A stretch of DNA of 53,937 nucleotides from NCBI GenBank assembly GCA_950097265.1, contig CATNDJ010000004.1, positions 1 through 53,937 on the forward strand, in the 5' to 3' direction. Every line of letters starts with the position of its first letter. The stretch's first letter is position 1. The notes beneath the pieces were generated by a model that made no database searches, was not told where the DNA came from, and was given only the letters and a program-made list of their open reading frames with translations. Of the stretch, positions 43,910 to 52,499 are shown in pieces. A program made the translations under genes and the position numbers. This stretch comes from an uncultured Oscillibacter sp. (lineage in GTDB: Bacteria; Bacillota; Clostridia; Oscillospirales; Oscillospiraceae).

Positions 43910-45580
43910 ATGGAAGAGAAACGAATGATGAAGGTCACCGTGGACGGCGAGTCCTACGACTATCCCCATGGGACGCCCTTCCGCGCCATCGCGGCGGATT
44001 TTCAGGACCGGTTCCCCTGCGACATCCTGCTGGTCAACCGGGACGGGAAGCTCTGCGAGCTCCACAAGACCCTGGACCGGGACTGCTCGCTGCAAATGGT
44101 CACCGCCCAGGACCGGCCCGGCATCCAGACCTATGAGCGCAGCGCGGTCTTTCTGATGCTGAAGGCCTTCTACGACGTCGCGGGCCGGGAGAACGTGGAG
44201 CGCATCTCCGTGGAATACTCCCTCAGCAGCGCCCTCTTCATCCTGGCCCGGGGGAAGTTCACCTTGGACCAGGCATTGCTCGAGAAGGTGGAGGCCCGGA
44301 TGCGGGAGCTGTCCGCCGCCGCCCTGCCCATCGAAAAGAAAACCCTGAACACCGACGACGCCATCGACCTCTTCCGGGAGGCCCGGCTGATCCACAAGGC
44401 CCAGCTCTTTACCTTCCGCATCAACTCTCACGTCAACGTCTACTCCCTGGACGGCTTCGTGGACTACTTCTACGGCTACATGGCTCCGGACACCGGCTAC
44501 ATCCGGTGCTTTGGCCTGGAGCTCTTTGAAAACGGCTTTGTCCTCCGCCTGCCCACCCAGAAGGACCCCACCCGCCTGGGGGACTTCAAGCCCTCTCACA
44601 AGGTCTTCCGGGAGCTCTACCAGTCCACCCTGCGTTCCGAGGCCCTGAACGCCTCCAATGTAGCGGAGCTGAACACCGCCATTTCCCAGGGCGGGGCCAC
44701 GCCCCTCATTCTGGCCCACGAGGCCATGATGGAAAAGAAGATCGGCGACATCGCGGCGGAAATCGCCCAGCGGAAGGAGGTCCGCTTCGTCATGATCGCG
44801 GGGCCCTCCTCCTCCGGCAAGACCACCTTCTCGCACCGGCTGTCCACCCAGCTCCGGGCCTGCGGCCTGCGGCCCCATCCCATCGCCACCGACAACTACT
44901 TCGTCAACCGGGACAAGACCCCCCGGGATGAAAACGGCAACTATGACTTCGAGGGCCTGGGGGCCATGGACGTGGAGCAGTTCAACCAGGACTGCATCCG
45001 CCTTCTGAGCGGCGAGACGGTGGAAATCCCCACCTACAACTTCAAGAAGGGCCAGCGGGAATACAACGGGAACTTCCTGCGCCTGGGCGCGGAGGATGTG
45101 CTGGTCATCGAGGGCATCCACTGCCTCAACGACGAGTTCACCCGCTCCCTGCCCAAGGAGAGCAAATACAAAATCTATATCAGCTGCCTGACCACCTTGA
45201 ACATCGACGACCACAACCGCATCCCGACGACGGACGCCCGGCTGCTCCGCCGCATCGAGCGGGACGCCCGGACCCGGGGCTACAGCGCCCAGGCCACCAT
45301 CAAAATGTGGCCCTCCGTCCGCCGGGGGGAGGAACGCAACATCTTCCCCTTCCAGGACAGCGCGGATACCATCTTCAACTCGGCTCTGATTTACGAAACC
45401 TCCCTGCTGAAGCCTTACGTTCAGCCCCTGCTCTTCGGAGTTCCCCGGGACAGCGAGGAGTACATCGAGGCCAAGCGCCTCCTGAAATTCCTGAACTACT
45501 TCCTGCCCATCCCCGCGGACAACATTCCCAAGACCTCCCTGATGCGGGAGTTTATCGGCGGCGGCTGCTATCACGCTTAA
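43910..45580 (+). CDS. Nucleoside kinase with TGS-like N-terminus (uridine kinase-related)
   Basis: The 556-residue protein joins a TGS-like and ThrRS-like N-terminal region (about 5-200; VTVDGESYDYPHGTPFRAIA, SVEYSLSSALFI) to a uridine kinase/phosphoribulokinase-type domain (about 285-556) with P-loop GPSSSGKTT (298-306), ATDNYFVNRDKTPRDENGNYDFE and VIEGIHCLNDE. Such proteins phosphorylate nucleosides; the TGS part may bind nucleotides or RNA. ATG 43910 follows GAAGGAGG; earlier Met codons have no ribosome site. It may be co-transcribed with the GH13 gene 35 bp later. Confidence 0.9.
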   Translation: MEEKRMMKVTVDGESYDYPHGTPFRAIAADFQDRFPCDILLVNRDGKLCELHKTLDRDCSLQMVTAQDRPGIQTYERSAVFLMLKAFYDVAGRENVERISVEYSLSSALFILARGKFTLDQALLEKVEARMRELSAAALPIEKKTLNTDDAIDLFREARLIHKAQLFTFRINSHVNVYSLDGFVDYFYGYMAPDTGYIRCFGLELFENGFVLRLPTQKDPTRLGDFKPSHKVFRELYQSTLRSEALNASNVAELNTAISQGGATPLILAHEAMMEKKIGDIAAEIAQRKEVRFVMIAGPSSSGKTTFSHRLSTQLRACGLRPHPIATDNYFVNRDKTPRDENGNYDFEGLGAMDVEQFNQDCIRLLSGETVEIPTYNFKKGQREYNGNFLRLGAEDVLVIEGIHCLNDEFTRSLPKESKYKIYISCLTTLNIDDHNRIPTTDARLLRRIERDARTRGYSAQATIKMWPSVRRGEERNIFPFQDSADTIFNSALIYETSLLKPYVQPLLFGVPRDSEEYIEAKRLLKFLNYFLPIPADNIPKTSLMREFIGGGCYHA

Positions 45581-45615
45581 GCGGGCCCTAATCCGGCGAC
45601 AGGCGGTGTGTTTTT

Positions 45616-47319
45616 ATGTCGAACGCTCTTCAGCCCTGGTGGCAAAATAAAATCGCGTACCAGATCTACCCCAAGAGCTTCCTGGACGGCAACGGGGACG
45701 GAATCGGGGATCTCCCCGGCGTCCTCTCCAAGCTGGACTACTTGAAGGACCTGGGGGTGGACATCCTCTGGCTCTCCCCGGTCTATCCCTCCCCCATGGT
45801 GGACCAGGGCTACGACATCTCCGATTACTACGGCATCGACCCCCGCTTCGGAACCATGGAGGACCTGGACGCCCTCATCCGGGAGCTGAAGCGCCGGGAC
45901 ATGCACCTGGTGATGGATCTGGTGGTCAGCCACTGCTCCGACCAGCACCCCTGGTTTCAGGAGGCCCTCCGGGACCCGGAGGGGAAGTACGGGCGGTACT
46001 TCTATTTGAAGCCCGGCCGGGACGGCGGGCCCCCCAACAACTGGCGGGCGGAATTCGGCGGAAGCTGCTGGGACCATCTGCCCGGCTCCGGCCTCTACTA
46101 CTTCCACACCTTCGCCAGGGAGCAGCCGGACCTGAACTGGGAAAACCCGGAGGTCCGCCGGGAAATCTGCGATATGGTGAACTGGTGGCTGGACAAGGGG
46201 GTCTCCGGCTTCCGGCTGGACGCCATCATCAACCTGAAAAAGGACCTGAGCTTCCGGGACGGCCCCGCCGACAGCCGCGACGGCACCTGCGCCGTCGCGG
46301 CGATGCTGCCCCAGACCACAGAGATCGGGGCGTTTCTGAACCAGCTGAAGCGGGAGTGCTTCCGCCCTCACGACGCCTTTACCGTGGGGGAGGTGTACAG
46401 CATCACTCCCGAGCGGGTGCTGGAGTTCGGCGGGCCGGAGGGCTATTTCTCCACCCTCTTCGACTTTGCGCATTTCCTCGCCGGCCACCGGGGGACCTTC
46501 TGGTATCAGCACAGGCCCTTTGATTTCCGGGCCTGGCGGGACGCGATTTTCCAGGCCCAGGAGAACGCCGGGGACGCCGTCTTCCTGGCCAATGTTCTGG
46601 AGAACCACGACCGGCCCCGGGCCCCCGGCATCTTCCTGCCGGATGGGGACGAGGGCTATGAGAGCGTCACCGCCCTGGCGGCGCTGTCCGTCCTCCTGCG
46701 GGGCATCCCCTTCCTCTATCAGGGTCAGGAAATCGGCATGCGGAACGGGGACTTCCGCACCGTGGAGGACTTCGAGGACCTGAACACCCGGGACCAGTAC
46801 CAGGCCGCCCGGGCCGCCGGGCTGACGGAGGCGGAGGCCATGGCGGTCTGCCGCCGCCACAGCCGGGACAACGCCCGGACCCCCATGCAGTGGACCGGCG
46901 GCAAGCACGCCGGGTTCACCACCGGCACGCCCTGGTTCCCGGTGAACCCCGATTACCGGGAGCGGAACGTGGAGGCCGACGCCGCCTCGCCCCGCTCCGT
47001 CCGGAAATGGTACAAGCGCCTTTTGGCTTTGCGGAAGGACCCGGAGTGGGAGGACGTGCTGGTCCGGGGCGGCTTCCGGCCCGCCTTCCGGGAGGAAGCG
47101 GAAATCTTCGCCTATTGGCGGACCGGGGAGGCCCCGGGGAAACGGGTCCTGGTCCTCTGCCATTATGGCCGGGGCCGGGCCTCCGTCCCCTTCGCAGAGC
47201 CCTTCCGGGTGCTGCTGAACAACTGTGACGGCCTGGAGAACCGGGAGGGCCGCCTGTGGCTGAACGCTTATCAAGCCGTAGTCCTGGCCTGCGGGGCCGG
47301 AGAGGAGGAGGCGCCGTGA
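45616..47319 (+). CDS. GH13 alpha-glucosidase (oligo-1,6-glucosidase type)
   Basis: A cytosolic glycoside hydrolase (567 residues, no signal peptide) that frees glucose from short alpha-glucosides. The catalytic residues are seen: nucleophile Asp202 (GFRLDAI), acid/base Glu259 (TVGEVYS) and Asp332 (LENHDRPR). The Ca-site loop DGNGDGIGDL (24-33) and LWLSPVYPSP fit the GH13_31 group. The usual VVNHTSDEH is VVSHCSDQH here, a change next to the active site that may alter substrate use. It could also be a trehalose-6-phosphate hydrolase or sucrose isomerase; no transporter is adjacent. The end overlaps the HAD gene by 4 bp. Confidence 0.92.
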   Translation: MSNALQPWWQNKIAYQIYPKSFLDGNGDGIGDLPGVLSKLDYLKDLGVDILWLSPVYPSPMVDQGYDISDYYGIDPRFGTMEDLDALIRELKRRDMHLVMDLVVSHCSDQHPWFQEALRDPEGKYGRYFYLKPGRDGGPPNNWRAEFGGSCWDHLPGSGLYYFHTFAREQPDLNWENPEVRREICDMVNWWLDKGVSGFRLDAIINLKKDLSFRDGPADSRDGTCAVAAMLPQTTEIGAFLNQLKRECFRPHDAFTVGEVYSITPERVLEFGGPEGYFSTLFDFAHFLAGHRGTFWYQHRPFDFRAWRDAIFQAQENAGDAVFLANVLENHDRPRAPGIFLPDGDEGYESVTALAALSVLLRGIPFLYQGQEIGMRNGDFRTVEDFEDLNTRDQYQAARAAGLTEAEAMAVCRRHSRDNARTPMQWTGGKHAGFTTGTPWFPVNPDYRERNVEADAASPRSVRKWYKRLLALRKDPEWEDVLVRGGFRPAFREEAEIFAYWRTGEAPGKRVLVLCHYGRGRASVPFAEPFRVLLNNCDGLENREGRLWLNAYQAVVLACGAGEEEAP

Positions 47320-47933
47320 TCCGCAATATCGTCTTTGACATGGGCAACGTGCTGATCCACTGGAAGCCCGCGCTGTTCGTGGAGGACCTGGGCGTCCCGG
47401 AGGAGGACAGGTCCCTGCTGCTGCGGGAGGTCTTCGGCTCCGTGGAGTGGATTCAGATGGACCGGGGAACCCTGTCCATGGAGGACGGGCTGGCAGTGAT
47501 CTGCCGCCGTCTGCCGGAGCGTCTCCACGGCCCCGCCCGGGAGCTGACCTTCGACTGGTGGCGGCGCTGGCTGCTGCCCGTGGAGGGCATGGCCGGCCTG
47601 GTGCGGGAGCTGAAGGGCCTGGGGTACGGGATCTACCTCCTTTCCAACGCCAAGGAGGACCTCCCCCAATACTTTGACGGCATCCCGGGCAGCGAGTGCT
47701 TCGACGGAAAAATCGTCTCGGCGGACTGGAAGCTGCTGAAACCCCAGCCGGAGATATACCGGGCGCTTCTTCGGGAATACGGCCTCCGGGCGGAGGAGTG
47801 CTTCTTCATCGACGATCTGAACATCAACATTGAGGGGGCCTGGTTCACAGGACTGGACGGCGCGATTTTCGACGGGGACCTGCCCCGCCTTCGCCGGGCT
47901 CTGAACGCCGCCGGGGTCCCGGTAAAACTCTGA
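47316..47933 (+). CDS. HAD-family sugar phosphatase, YihX-like
   Basis: A 205-residue haloacid dehalogenase-type hydrolase. Motifs: IVFDMGNVL with nucleophile Asp8, LLSNAKED (motif II), LKPQPEIY (Lys, motif III) and FIDDLNINIEGA (motif IV). The DxGN rather than DxD signature is typical of YihX-like enzymes, which act on alpha-glucose-1-phosphate in E. coli. The start is GTG at 47316, inside the GH13 stop (GTGA), so translation is coupled; that suggests a joint role in alpha-glucoside use, such as recovering glucose from glucose-1-phosphate. AGAGGAGGAG is the ribosome site. Confidence 0.9.
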   Translation: MIRNIVFDMGNVLIHWKPALFVEDLGVPEEDRSLLLREVFGSVEWIQMDRGTLSMEDGLAVICRRLPERLHGPARELTFDWWRRWLLPVEGMAGLVRELKGLGYGIYLLSNAKEDLPQYFDGIPGSECFDGKIVSADWKLLKPQPEIYRALLREYGLRAEECFFIDDLNINIEGAWFTGLDGAIFDGDLPRLRRALNAAGVPVKL

Positions 47934-47940
47934 CGGAAAA

Positions 47941-47979
47941 CACCCGCCTGAAGCGTTCTGCTTCAAGCGGGTGCTTTTT
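47941..47979. terminator. Terminator after the HAD gene
   Basis: A 14-bp stem with one mismatch (47941-47954 with 47960-47973), 5-nt loop, then CTTTTT. Also ends the convergent XRE gene; its leftward tail is less T-rich. Confidence 0.88.
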
Positions 47980-48869
47980 CATTCGTCCCTGGGCCCCAGG
48001 ACCACGGCGGCCACGCCGCAGAGGATGCCGCCCACGGCGAACACCCACCAGGCTTTCCCCCATAAATCCAGCGCCAGGCCCAGCCCCACGTAGATGGCCG
48101 TGGCCAGCAGCATGATGACGGCGCAGGCGGTGCTGACCAGCTCCCTTTTCCGCTTGGCCTCCGGCGTGGGGTCGTTGTCCCGGTTGTACCCGGCCACGTC
48201 GTATTTGTCGTGCATGATGCCCCCGTAGATGAAGGACCACACCGCTCCGGCCACGATGAACAGAAATACGCCGGTGATATAGCCATCCCAGGGCGGCTCC
48301 TCCCCCAGGAAAGTGGCCCCCAGGATCAGCAGCACCACGCCGAAGATAACGGCCCCCACGCCCCCGGCGATGTGCCAGACGAATTTCTGCCCAAAGGACT
48401 CCTTCTCTTCCTGAGTGTAGAAATCGGCGATGACGGGGTGGCTTTTACAGAAATTCTCGTGCTGGATGCCCGAGGCCACCAGAACCACCGTGCCCACGCA
48501 GGCCGTCAGCAGCAGCGCCGTGGCGCTCCACACCTCCGGCAGTCCCGCGCCCTCCAGCAGCAAAGCCAGACCCACGCCGGAGATGATGCCCGCCACCGCC
48601 AGGGAGACCCGCCGGGCAAAGCGGTTCATAAAGCCGTCGTATTTCGCCGTGTCCGCCACCCGGCTCTCCTCCACGCTCCCCCGCAGGAGGGTATCTAAAT
48701 TCACGTCGTACAAATCGCAGACGCGCAGCAGAGTCTCCATCTCGGGGAAGCTCTGGCCCCCCTCCCACTTGCTGACGGACTGGCGGGACACGTCCAGCTC
48801 TTCCGCCAGCTGTTCCTGGGTCACCCCGGCCTGGGCCCGGAGAAATTGTAAATTTTCGGAAAATGACAT
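47979..48869 (-). CDS. XRE-type regulator with integral membrane C-terminal domain
   Basis: A 296-residue protein with an N-terminal Cro/C1 HTH (about 3-60; LRAQAGVTQEQLAEELDVSR, QSVSKWEGGQSFPEMETLL) and a C-terminal part with five or six membrane segments (about 88-296) that I do not recognise further. Such proteins are common in clostridia and are assumed to pass an envelope signal to DNA; the signal is unknown. ATG 48869 follows AAAGGAGG; the Met 30 codons earlier has no ribosome site. It has an extended -10 promoter at 48983-48991. Confidence 0.88.
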   Translation of the reverse strand: MSFSENLQFLRAQAGVTQEQLAEELDVSRQSVSKWEGGQSFPEMETLLRVCDLYDVNLDTLLRGSVEESRVADTAKYDGFMNRFARRVSLAVAGIISGVGLALLLEGAGLPEVWSATALLLTACVGTVVLVASGIQHENFCKSHPVIADFYTQEEKESFGQKFVWHIAGGVGAVIFGVVLLILGATFLGEEPPWDGYITGVFLFIVAGAVWSFIYGGIMHDKYDVAGYNRDNDPTPEAKRKRELVSTACAVIMLLATAIYVGLGLALDLWGKAWWVFAVGGILCGVAAVVLGPRDE

Positions 48870-48982
48870 CGGACAGCCTCCTTTATATTTGGTGCCTTTA
48901 TTCTGCCTGAGCGGCGGGCGCAAGACCAGGGATTTCCTGTTGCGTTTGAAGAAATCCATGTAAACTTTCGGTTGCGTCCCCT

Positions 48983-48991
48983 ATTATAGCA
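48983..48991 (-). promoter_or_regulatory. Extended -10 promoter of the membrane XRE regulator
   Basis: Leftward TGC then TATAAT. No clear -35. The leader would be about 105 nt. Confidence 0.5.
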
Positions 48992-49131
48992 GAAATGCGT
49001 CGGCATTTTTGCTGCCATGTGCCATCTTTTCCGGTTGCCCCGTTAGGGGCGAGGAAAAGGGAGCAAATAAATAAAATAGCCGCTCTGCGGCTATTTTACC
49101 AGGTTTTCCCGGCAAATGAAAGGGCCTGCGG

Positions 49132-49160
49132 TTGCGTTTCCCCCGGAAATATCGTATAAT
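49132..49160 (+). promoter_or_regulatory. Promoter of nnr
   Basis: TTGCGT (49132-49137), 17 bp, TATAAT (49155-49160); leader about 30 nt. Confidence 0.78.
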
Positions 49161-49196
49161 CAAGCTATCAAAATTCGACGTGCGGGAGGTAGTCCT

Positions 49197-50747
49197 ATGA
49201 AGCTGGCGGCGGCGGCCCAAATGCGGGAACTGGACAGGAGAGCCATTGAAGGATATAAAATCCCCTCCATCGATCTGATGGAGCGGGCGGCGGCGGAGGT
49301 GGCCCAGGCGGCCTTGGACGCCCTGCCGGACAAGCCCGGGAAATGCCGGGCGGCGGTGTTCTGCGGCGCGGGGAACAACGGCGGGGACGGCATCGGCGCG
49401 GCCCGGCTGCTCTTTTTGACGGGGCTCAAGGTTCGGGTCTTCCTGGTGGGGGACTACGGCCGCCTCACCCCCGACGCCATGGAGGAGACGGGCCGCCTCA
49501 GCGAGTGCGGCGTGGAGCTGGAGGCGTTCGACCCGGAGGATAAAGCCCAGGCCGCCTGGGCCCGGAGCTGCCAAGTGGTCATCGACGCGGTGTTCGGCGT
49601 GGGCCTCTCCCGGGACGTCGCCCCGGAGTCCAAATTTGCCGCCGCCGTGGACCTTATCAACGCCTGCCGGGGCACGGTGATCGCCGCCGACATCGCCAGC
49701 GGCGTGGAGGCAGACACGGGGCGGATCCTGGGCCGGGCCGTCCGGGCGGACCGCACCGTTACCTTTACCCTGCCCAAAATCGGCCAGGCGGCGGGGGACG
49801 GGGCTCTTTTCTCCGGGGAAGTGGCGGTCTGCGGCATCGGCGTCCCCGCCGCCCTGGTGCGGGAGCTCCCCTGTCCCGTCCAGACGGTGGAGACGGACTT
49901 TGCCAGGGCCGCGGTCCCGCCCCGGAAGCCCGGCGGCCACAAGGGGGACTTCGGAAAGGTCCTCATGGTAGGCGGCTCCATGGGCTATACCGGCGCGCCG
50001 TACCTCGCCGCCTCGGCGGCGGTCAAATCCGGCTGCGGCCTGGTGTACCTGGGGGTTCCGGAGAGCATTTGGGCGGTTGAGGCGGCAAAATGTGTTTCCG
50101 CTATGCCTTTCCCTCTGGCGGACCGCCGGGGCAGGCTGAGCCGCCGGGCCCTGCCGGAGCTTCTGGAGCGGCTGGAGCCCTGCGGCGTCCTGGCTCTGGG
50201 CCCCGGCCTGGGCCGGGACGAGGACACGGCGAGGCTGGTACGGGAGGTCCTGGAGAAGGCGGAAAAGCCCGTGGTCCTGGACGCGGACGGCATAAACGCG
50301 CTGGAGGGACATATAGATAGTCTGGACAGCCGCCGGGGGCGGATCACCATCCTGACCCCCCACGGCGGGGAATTTGCCCGCATCGGCGGGAAGGCCGCCG
50401 GGGACCCGGTGGGCGCGGCCCGGGCCTTCGCGAAGGAGCACGGCTGCATCCTGGTCCTGAAGGGCCACCGGACCGTCACCGCCGGGCCGGAGGGAAACGT
50501 GCTGGTGAACACCACCGGAAGCTCCGCCCTGGCCAAGGGGGGCAGCGGCGACGCGCTGGCGGGGCTCATCGCCTCCCTGCTTGCCCAGGGGGCCAGCCCG
50601 GTGATGGCGGCGGCGGGAGCCGTGTGGATCCACGGCCGGGCCGGGGACCTGGCGGCGGAGGCGCTGACGGCCTACTGCGTGACGCCCGGGGACGTCATCG
50701 CCGCCTTTCCCAAAGTGTTTTCGGAGCTTCAAGGAAATCGAACATAG
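49197..50747 (+). CDS. nnr: Bifunctional NAD(P)H-hydrate repair enzyme (epimerase/dehydratase)
   Basis: Nnr repairs damaged NADH and NADPH hydrates: the N-terminal domain epimerises, the C-terminal domain dehydrates with ADP or ATP. The 516 residues include NNGGDG (60-65, epimerase) and IDAVFGVGLSRDV in the first half, and KGGSGD (447-452, catalytic Asp452), ALGPGLGRDEDTA and LTPHGGEFARI in the second. Ribosome site GGGAGG; its own promoter. A lipoprotein gene follows after 13 bp. Confidence 0.96.
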   Translation: MKLAAAAQMRELDRRAIEGYKIPSIDLMERAAAEVAQAALDALPDKPGKCRAAVFCGAGNNGGDGIGAARLLFLTGLKVRVFLVGDYGRLTPDAMEETGRLSECGVELEAFDPEDKAQAAWARSCQVVIDAVFGVGLSRDVAPESKFAAAVDLINACRGTVIAADIASGVEADTGRILGRAVRADRTVTFTLPKIGQAAGDGALFSGEVAVCGIGVPAALVRELPCPVQTVETDFARAAVPPRKPGGHKGDFGKVLMVGGSMGYTGAPYLAASAAVKSGCGLVYLGVPESIWAVEAAKCVSAMPFPLADRRGRLSRRALPELLERLEPCGVLALGPGLGRDEDTARLVREVLEKAEKPVVLDADGINALEGHIDSLDSRRGRITILTPHGGEFARIGGKAAGDPVGAARAFAKEHGCILVLKGHRTVTAGPEGNVLVNTTGSSALAKGGSGDALAGLIASLLAQGASPVMAAAGAVWIHGRAGDLAAEALTAYCVTPGDVIAAFPKVFSELQGNRT

Positions 50748-50760
50748 AGGAGGTTTTCCG

Positions 50761-51375
50761 GTGCGCCTTTGGAAGTGCGTACCAATGATGACCCTGCTTT
50801 TGCTACTGTCCGCCTGCGGCGGAGGCGGCGCCGGCGGCGGGGAGGCGGAGGCGGCGGACCTGCGGGACCGCTACCATGACTGCGCGGGCTGCTCCATGGA
50901 AGCTGTGGTCTCCTGCGGTCAGGAGGGCCTGGCCTGGGAGGCGGAGCTCCGGTGCGAGTATGTCCCCGGCGGGGAGAGCACCGTGGAGATCCTGTCCCCG
51001 GAGACCATCGCCGGGGTGAAGGCCGTGCTCAGCGACACGGACTGGCGGCTGGAGTACGAGGATGCCAGTCTCAATGCCGGGACCCTCAGCGACGAGGAAA
51101 TCAGCCCCGCCGCCTGCCTGCCCCGGCTGATGAGCGCTCTCCGGGACGGCTGGCTGCTGGAGGAAAACCGGGAGGAGTGGAACGGCCTGCCCTGCCTCCG
51201 CGTCACCGTGGACCAGACGGGGGTGAAAGACGGGAAAATCCTCTCCACCGTCTGGCTGAACCTGGCGGACGGGACCCCGGTCCGGGGAGAAATCGCCGTG
51301 GATGGCGAAATCATTTTGACGGCGGACTTTACGAGCTTTGCCTTTTATGATACAATGACGGAGAACAGCGCCTGA
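50761..51375 (+). CDS. Lipoprotein of unknown function
   Basis: A 204-residue lipoprotein starting at GTG 50761 after GAGGAGG. The signal ends in the lipobox LLSAC (Cys19), then a Gly-rich tether GGGGAGGGEAEA. The folded part (about 33-204) looks like the LolA/DUF4292-type outer-surface fold by texture (strands such as AWEAELRCEYVPGG, VEILSPETIAGVKAVL, RVTVDQTGVKDGKILSTVWLNLADGTPVRGEI, ending in AFYDTM), but I cannot assign it. Thirteen bp after nnr, so probably co-transcribed. Confidence 0.8.
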   Translation: MRLWKCVPMMTLLLLLSACGGGGAGGGEAEAADLRDRYHDCAGCSMEAVVSCGQEGLAWEAELRCEYVPGGESTVEILSPETIAGVKAVLSDTDWRLEYEDASLNAGTLSDEEISPAACLPRLMSALRDGWLLEENREEWNGLPCLRVTVDQTGVKDGKILSTVWLNLADGTPVRGEIAVDGEIILTADFTSFAFYDTMTENSA

Positions 51376-51574
51376 CGCTTCGCACGGCTCTCCCCCTCCC
51401 CGCATAGGATGACGTGGGGCGAGGACGCCGGAATTTGTCCCTCCCGCAGCCGCAAGATTCCCGGAAGAGGCGTATAAATTCCGAAACTGCGTGGGAGAAT
51501 GAGAGTGGCCTCACCGGAGAGGAAAGCCCTTCCTCCCCGATGGCGGGTACTTCTTTCGGCGGAGTGTGAACTTT
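51376..51574. other. Structured 199-bp leader before mazF
   Basis: The gap is GC-rich and full of pairing segments: CCTCCCC with GGGGCGAGG (about 51395-51424), CTCCCGCAG (about 51442-51450) with CTGCGTGGGAG (about 51488-51498), and GGAGAGGAA with TTCCTCC. It starts with a third CATAGGAT site (51403-51410). There is no T run or recognised riboswitch pattern, and no room for a normal antitoxin gene. Confidence 0.4.
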
Positions 51575-51943
51575 GTGGATACGAGTGTCAAGCGTGGCGA
51601 TATTTACTATGCCGATCTCTCCCCGGTGGTGGGCAGCGAGCAGGGCGGCGTCCGGCCCGTTCTGATTATCCAGAACGACACCGGAAACCGCTACAGTCCC
51701 ACCGTGATCGCGGCGGCCATTACTTCCCAGACCGGGAAGACCCGGCTGCCCACACATATCGACCTCCCTGTGGACCAGAGCTGCGGCCTGAGCCGGGATT
51801 CCGTGGTCCTGCTGGAACAGGTGCGGACCCTGGACAAAAAACGGCTCCGGGAGCGCATGGGCCACGTGGAGGAAAATGTGATGAACAAGGTGGACACGGC
51901 CATCGCGGTCAGCTTCGGGCTGCCCCACGACCAGTTGGTTTGA
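51575..51943 (+). CDS. mazF: MazF/NdoA-type mRNA interferase, no antitoxin seen
   Basis: MazF toxins cut mRNA at short sequences such as UACAU. The 122 residues read [20 protein letters not shown] then [19 protein letters not shown], very close to the Bacillus NdoA pattern, with [21 protein letters not shown] and [15 protein letters not shown]. Catalytic Arg and Thr/Ser positions appear intact. Start set at GTG 51575, ten bases after GGAG; a GTG at 51566 is too close to it. Usually an antitoxin (NdoAI or MazE) is encoded just upstream; here there are 199 non-coding bp preceded by a lipoprotein gene. Confidence 0.9.
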   Translation: MDTSVKRGDIYYADLSPVVGSEQGGVRPVLIIQNDTGNRYSPTVIAAAITSQTGKTRLPTHIDLPVDQSCGLSRDSVVLLEQVRTLDKKRLRERMGHVEENVMNKVDTAIAVSFGLPHDQLV

Positions 51944-51947
51944 GGTT

Positions 51948-51980
51948 CCCTCCCGGCGGAAGACCCTTCCGCCGGGAGGG
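51948..51980 (+). other. Strong hairpin between mazF and the secreted protein gene
   Basis: A perfect 14-bp stem (51948-51961 with 51967-51980), 5-nt loop, without a T run. It lies 18 bases before the next start codon. It may protect or process the mRNA, or partly hold back downstream translation. Confidence 0.6.
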
Positions 51981-51998
51981 CGTACAGAGGAGGTACAT

Positions 51999-52484
51999 AT
52001 GAAAAAAGACAGATGGCTGCTGCGCTCGGTGGTCCTGCTGGCCCTCAGCGCCGCGCTGATGACCGGCGTATCCCTGGCGGCGGAGGCCGGGTCCTCCCAG
52101 GACCCCCTGGTGACCCTGAGCTATTTGAACGACACCTTTTTCAACACCATCATGGAGCGGGTGGATCAGAAAATCGCCCAGCGGACAGGACAAGCCCTCC
52201 CCGGCGGGACCTCTTCCGCCGCCTCCTTCGTGGTGGTAACCCTCAGCGAGGGGCAGACCCTCACCGGGGGCGTGGGCTGCGAGGTGATGCTGCGGGTAGG
52301 GTCCGCCGTCTGCGTCTCCCCCTCGGATCCGGGGCTCATCGACGAGACCACCGCCGCCGCCCTGGCAAACGGCGGGGCCCTGATCCAGAATCACCTGTAC
52401 ATGATGACCATCGAGGGCCGGGGCGTCCGGGCCGCCGCGGGAACCACGAAAGTTCTGGCCCGGGGGAGCTACACCGTGGCCTGA
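51999..52484 (+). CDS. Small secreted protein of unknown function
   Basis: A 161-residue protein with a signal peptide (KKDRWLLRSVVLLALSAALMTGVSLAAEA, cut near residue 28). The mature part begins with a helix-like stretch (LSYLNDTFFNTIMERVDQKIAQRT) and then Gly/Ser/Thr-rich strands (SFVVVTLSEGQTLTGGVGCEVMLRVG, GLIDETTAAALANGGALIQNHLYMMTIEGRGVRA). This two-part pattern is common in small exported proteins of Oscillospiraceae, but no function is known to me. ATG follows GAGGAGG. It may be read with mazF through the hairpin at 51948-51980. Confidence 0.8.
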   Translation: MKKDRWLLRSVVLLALSAALMTGVSLAAEAGSSQDPLVTLSYLNDTFFNTIMERVDQKIAQRTGQALPGGTSSAASFVVVTLSEGQTLTGGVGCEVMLRVGSAVCVSPSDPGLIDETTAAALANGGALIQNHLYMMTIEGRGVRAAAGTTKVLARGSYTVA

Positions 52485-52499
52485 ACCACATAACCGGAC

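Larger units (their letters stand above)
48870..49196. other. 327-bp divergent intergenic region with hairpins
   Basis: Besides two promoters it holds a GCCCC/GGGGC hairpin (49037-49050) and a perfect 12-bp stem (49072-49083 with 49087-49098) with a 3-nt loop, terminator-like leftward with TTTATTTG after it. As these lie between divergent genes, they may end a short leftward RNA or reading-through transcripts. No open frame with a ribosome site found. Confidence 0.5.

Noticed and set aside
51376-51574. Search for an antitoxin gene upstream of mazF
   Set aside because: The gap is too short for the usual roughly 70-95-codon antitoxin and has no frame with a ribosome site and fitting composition.
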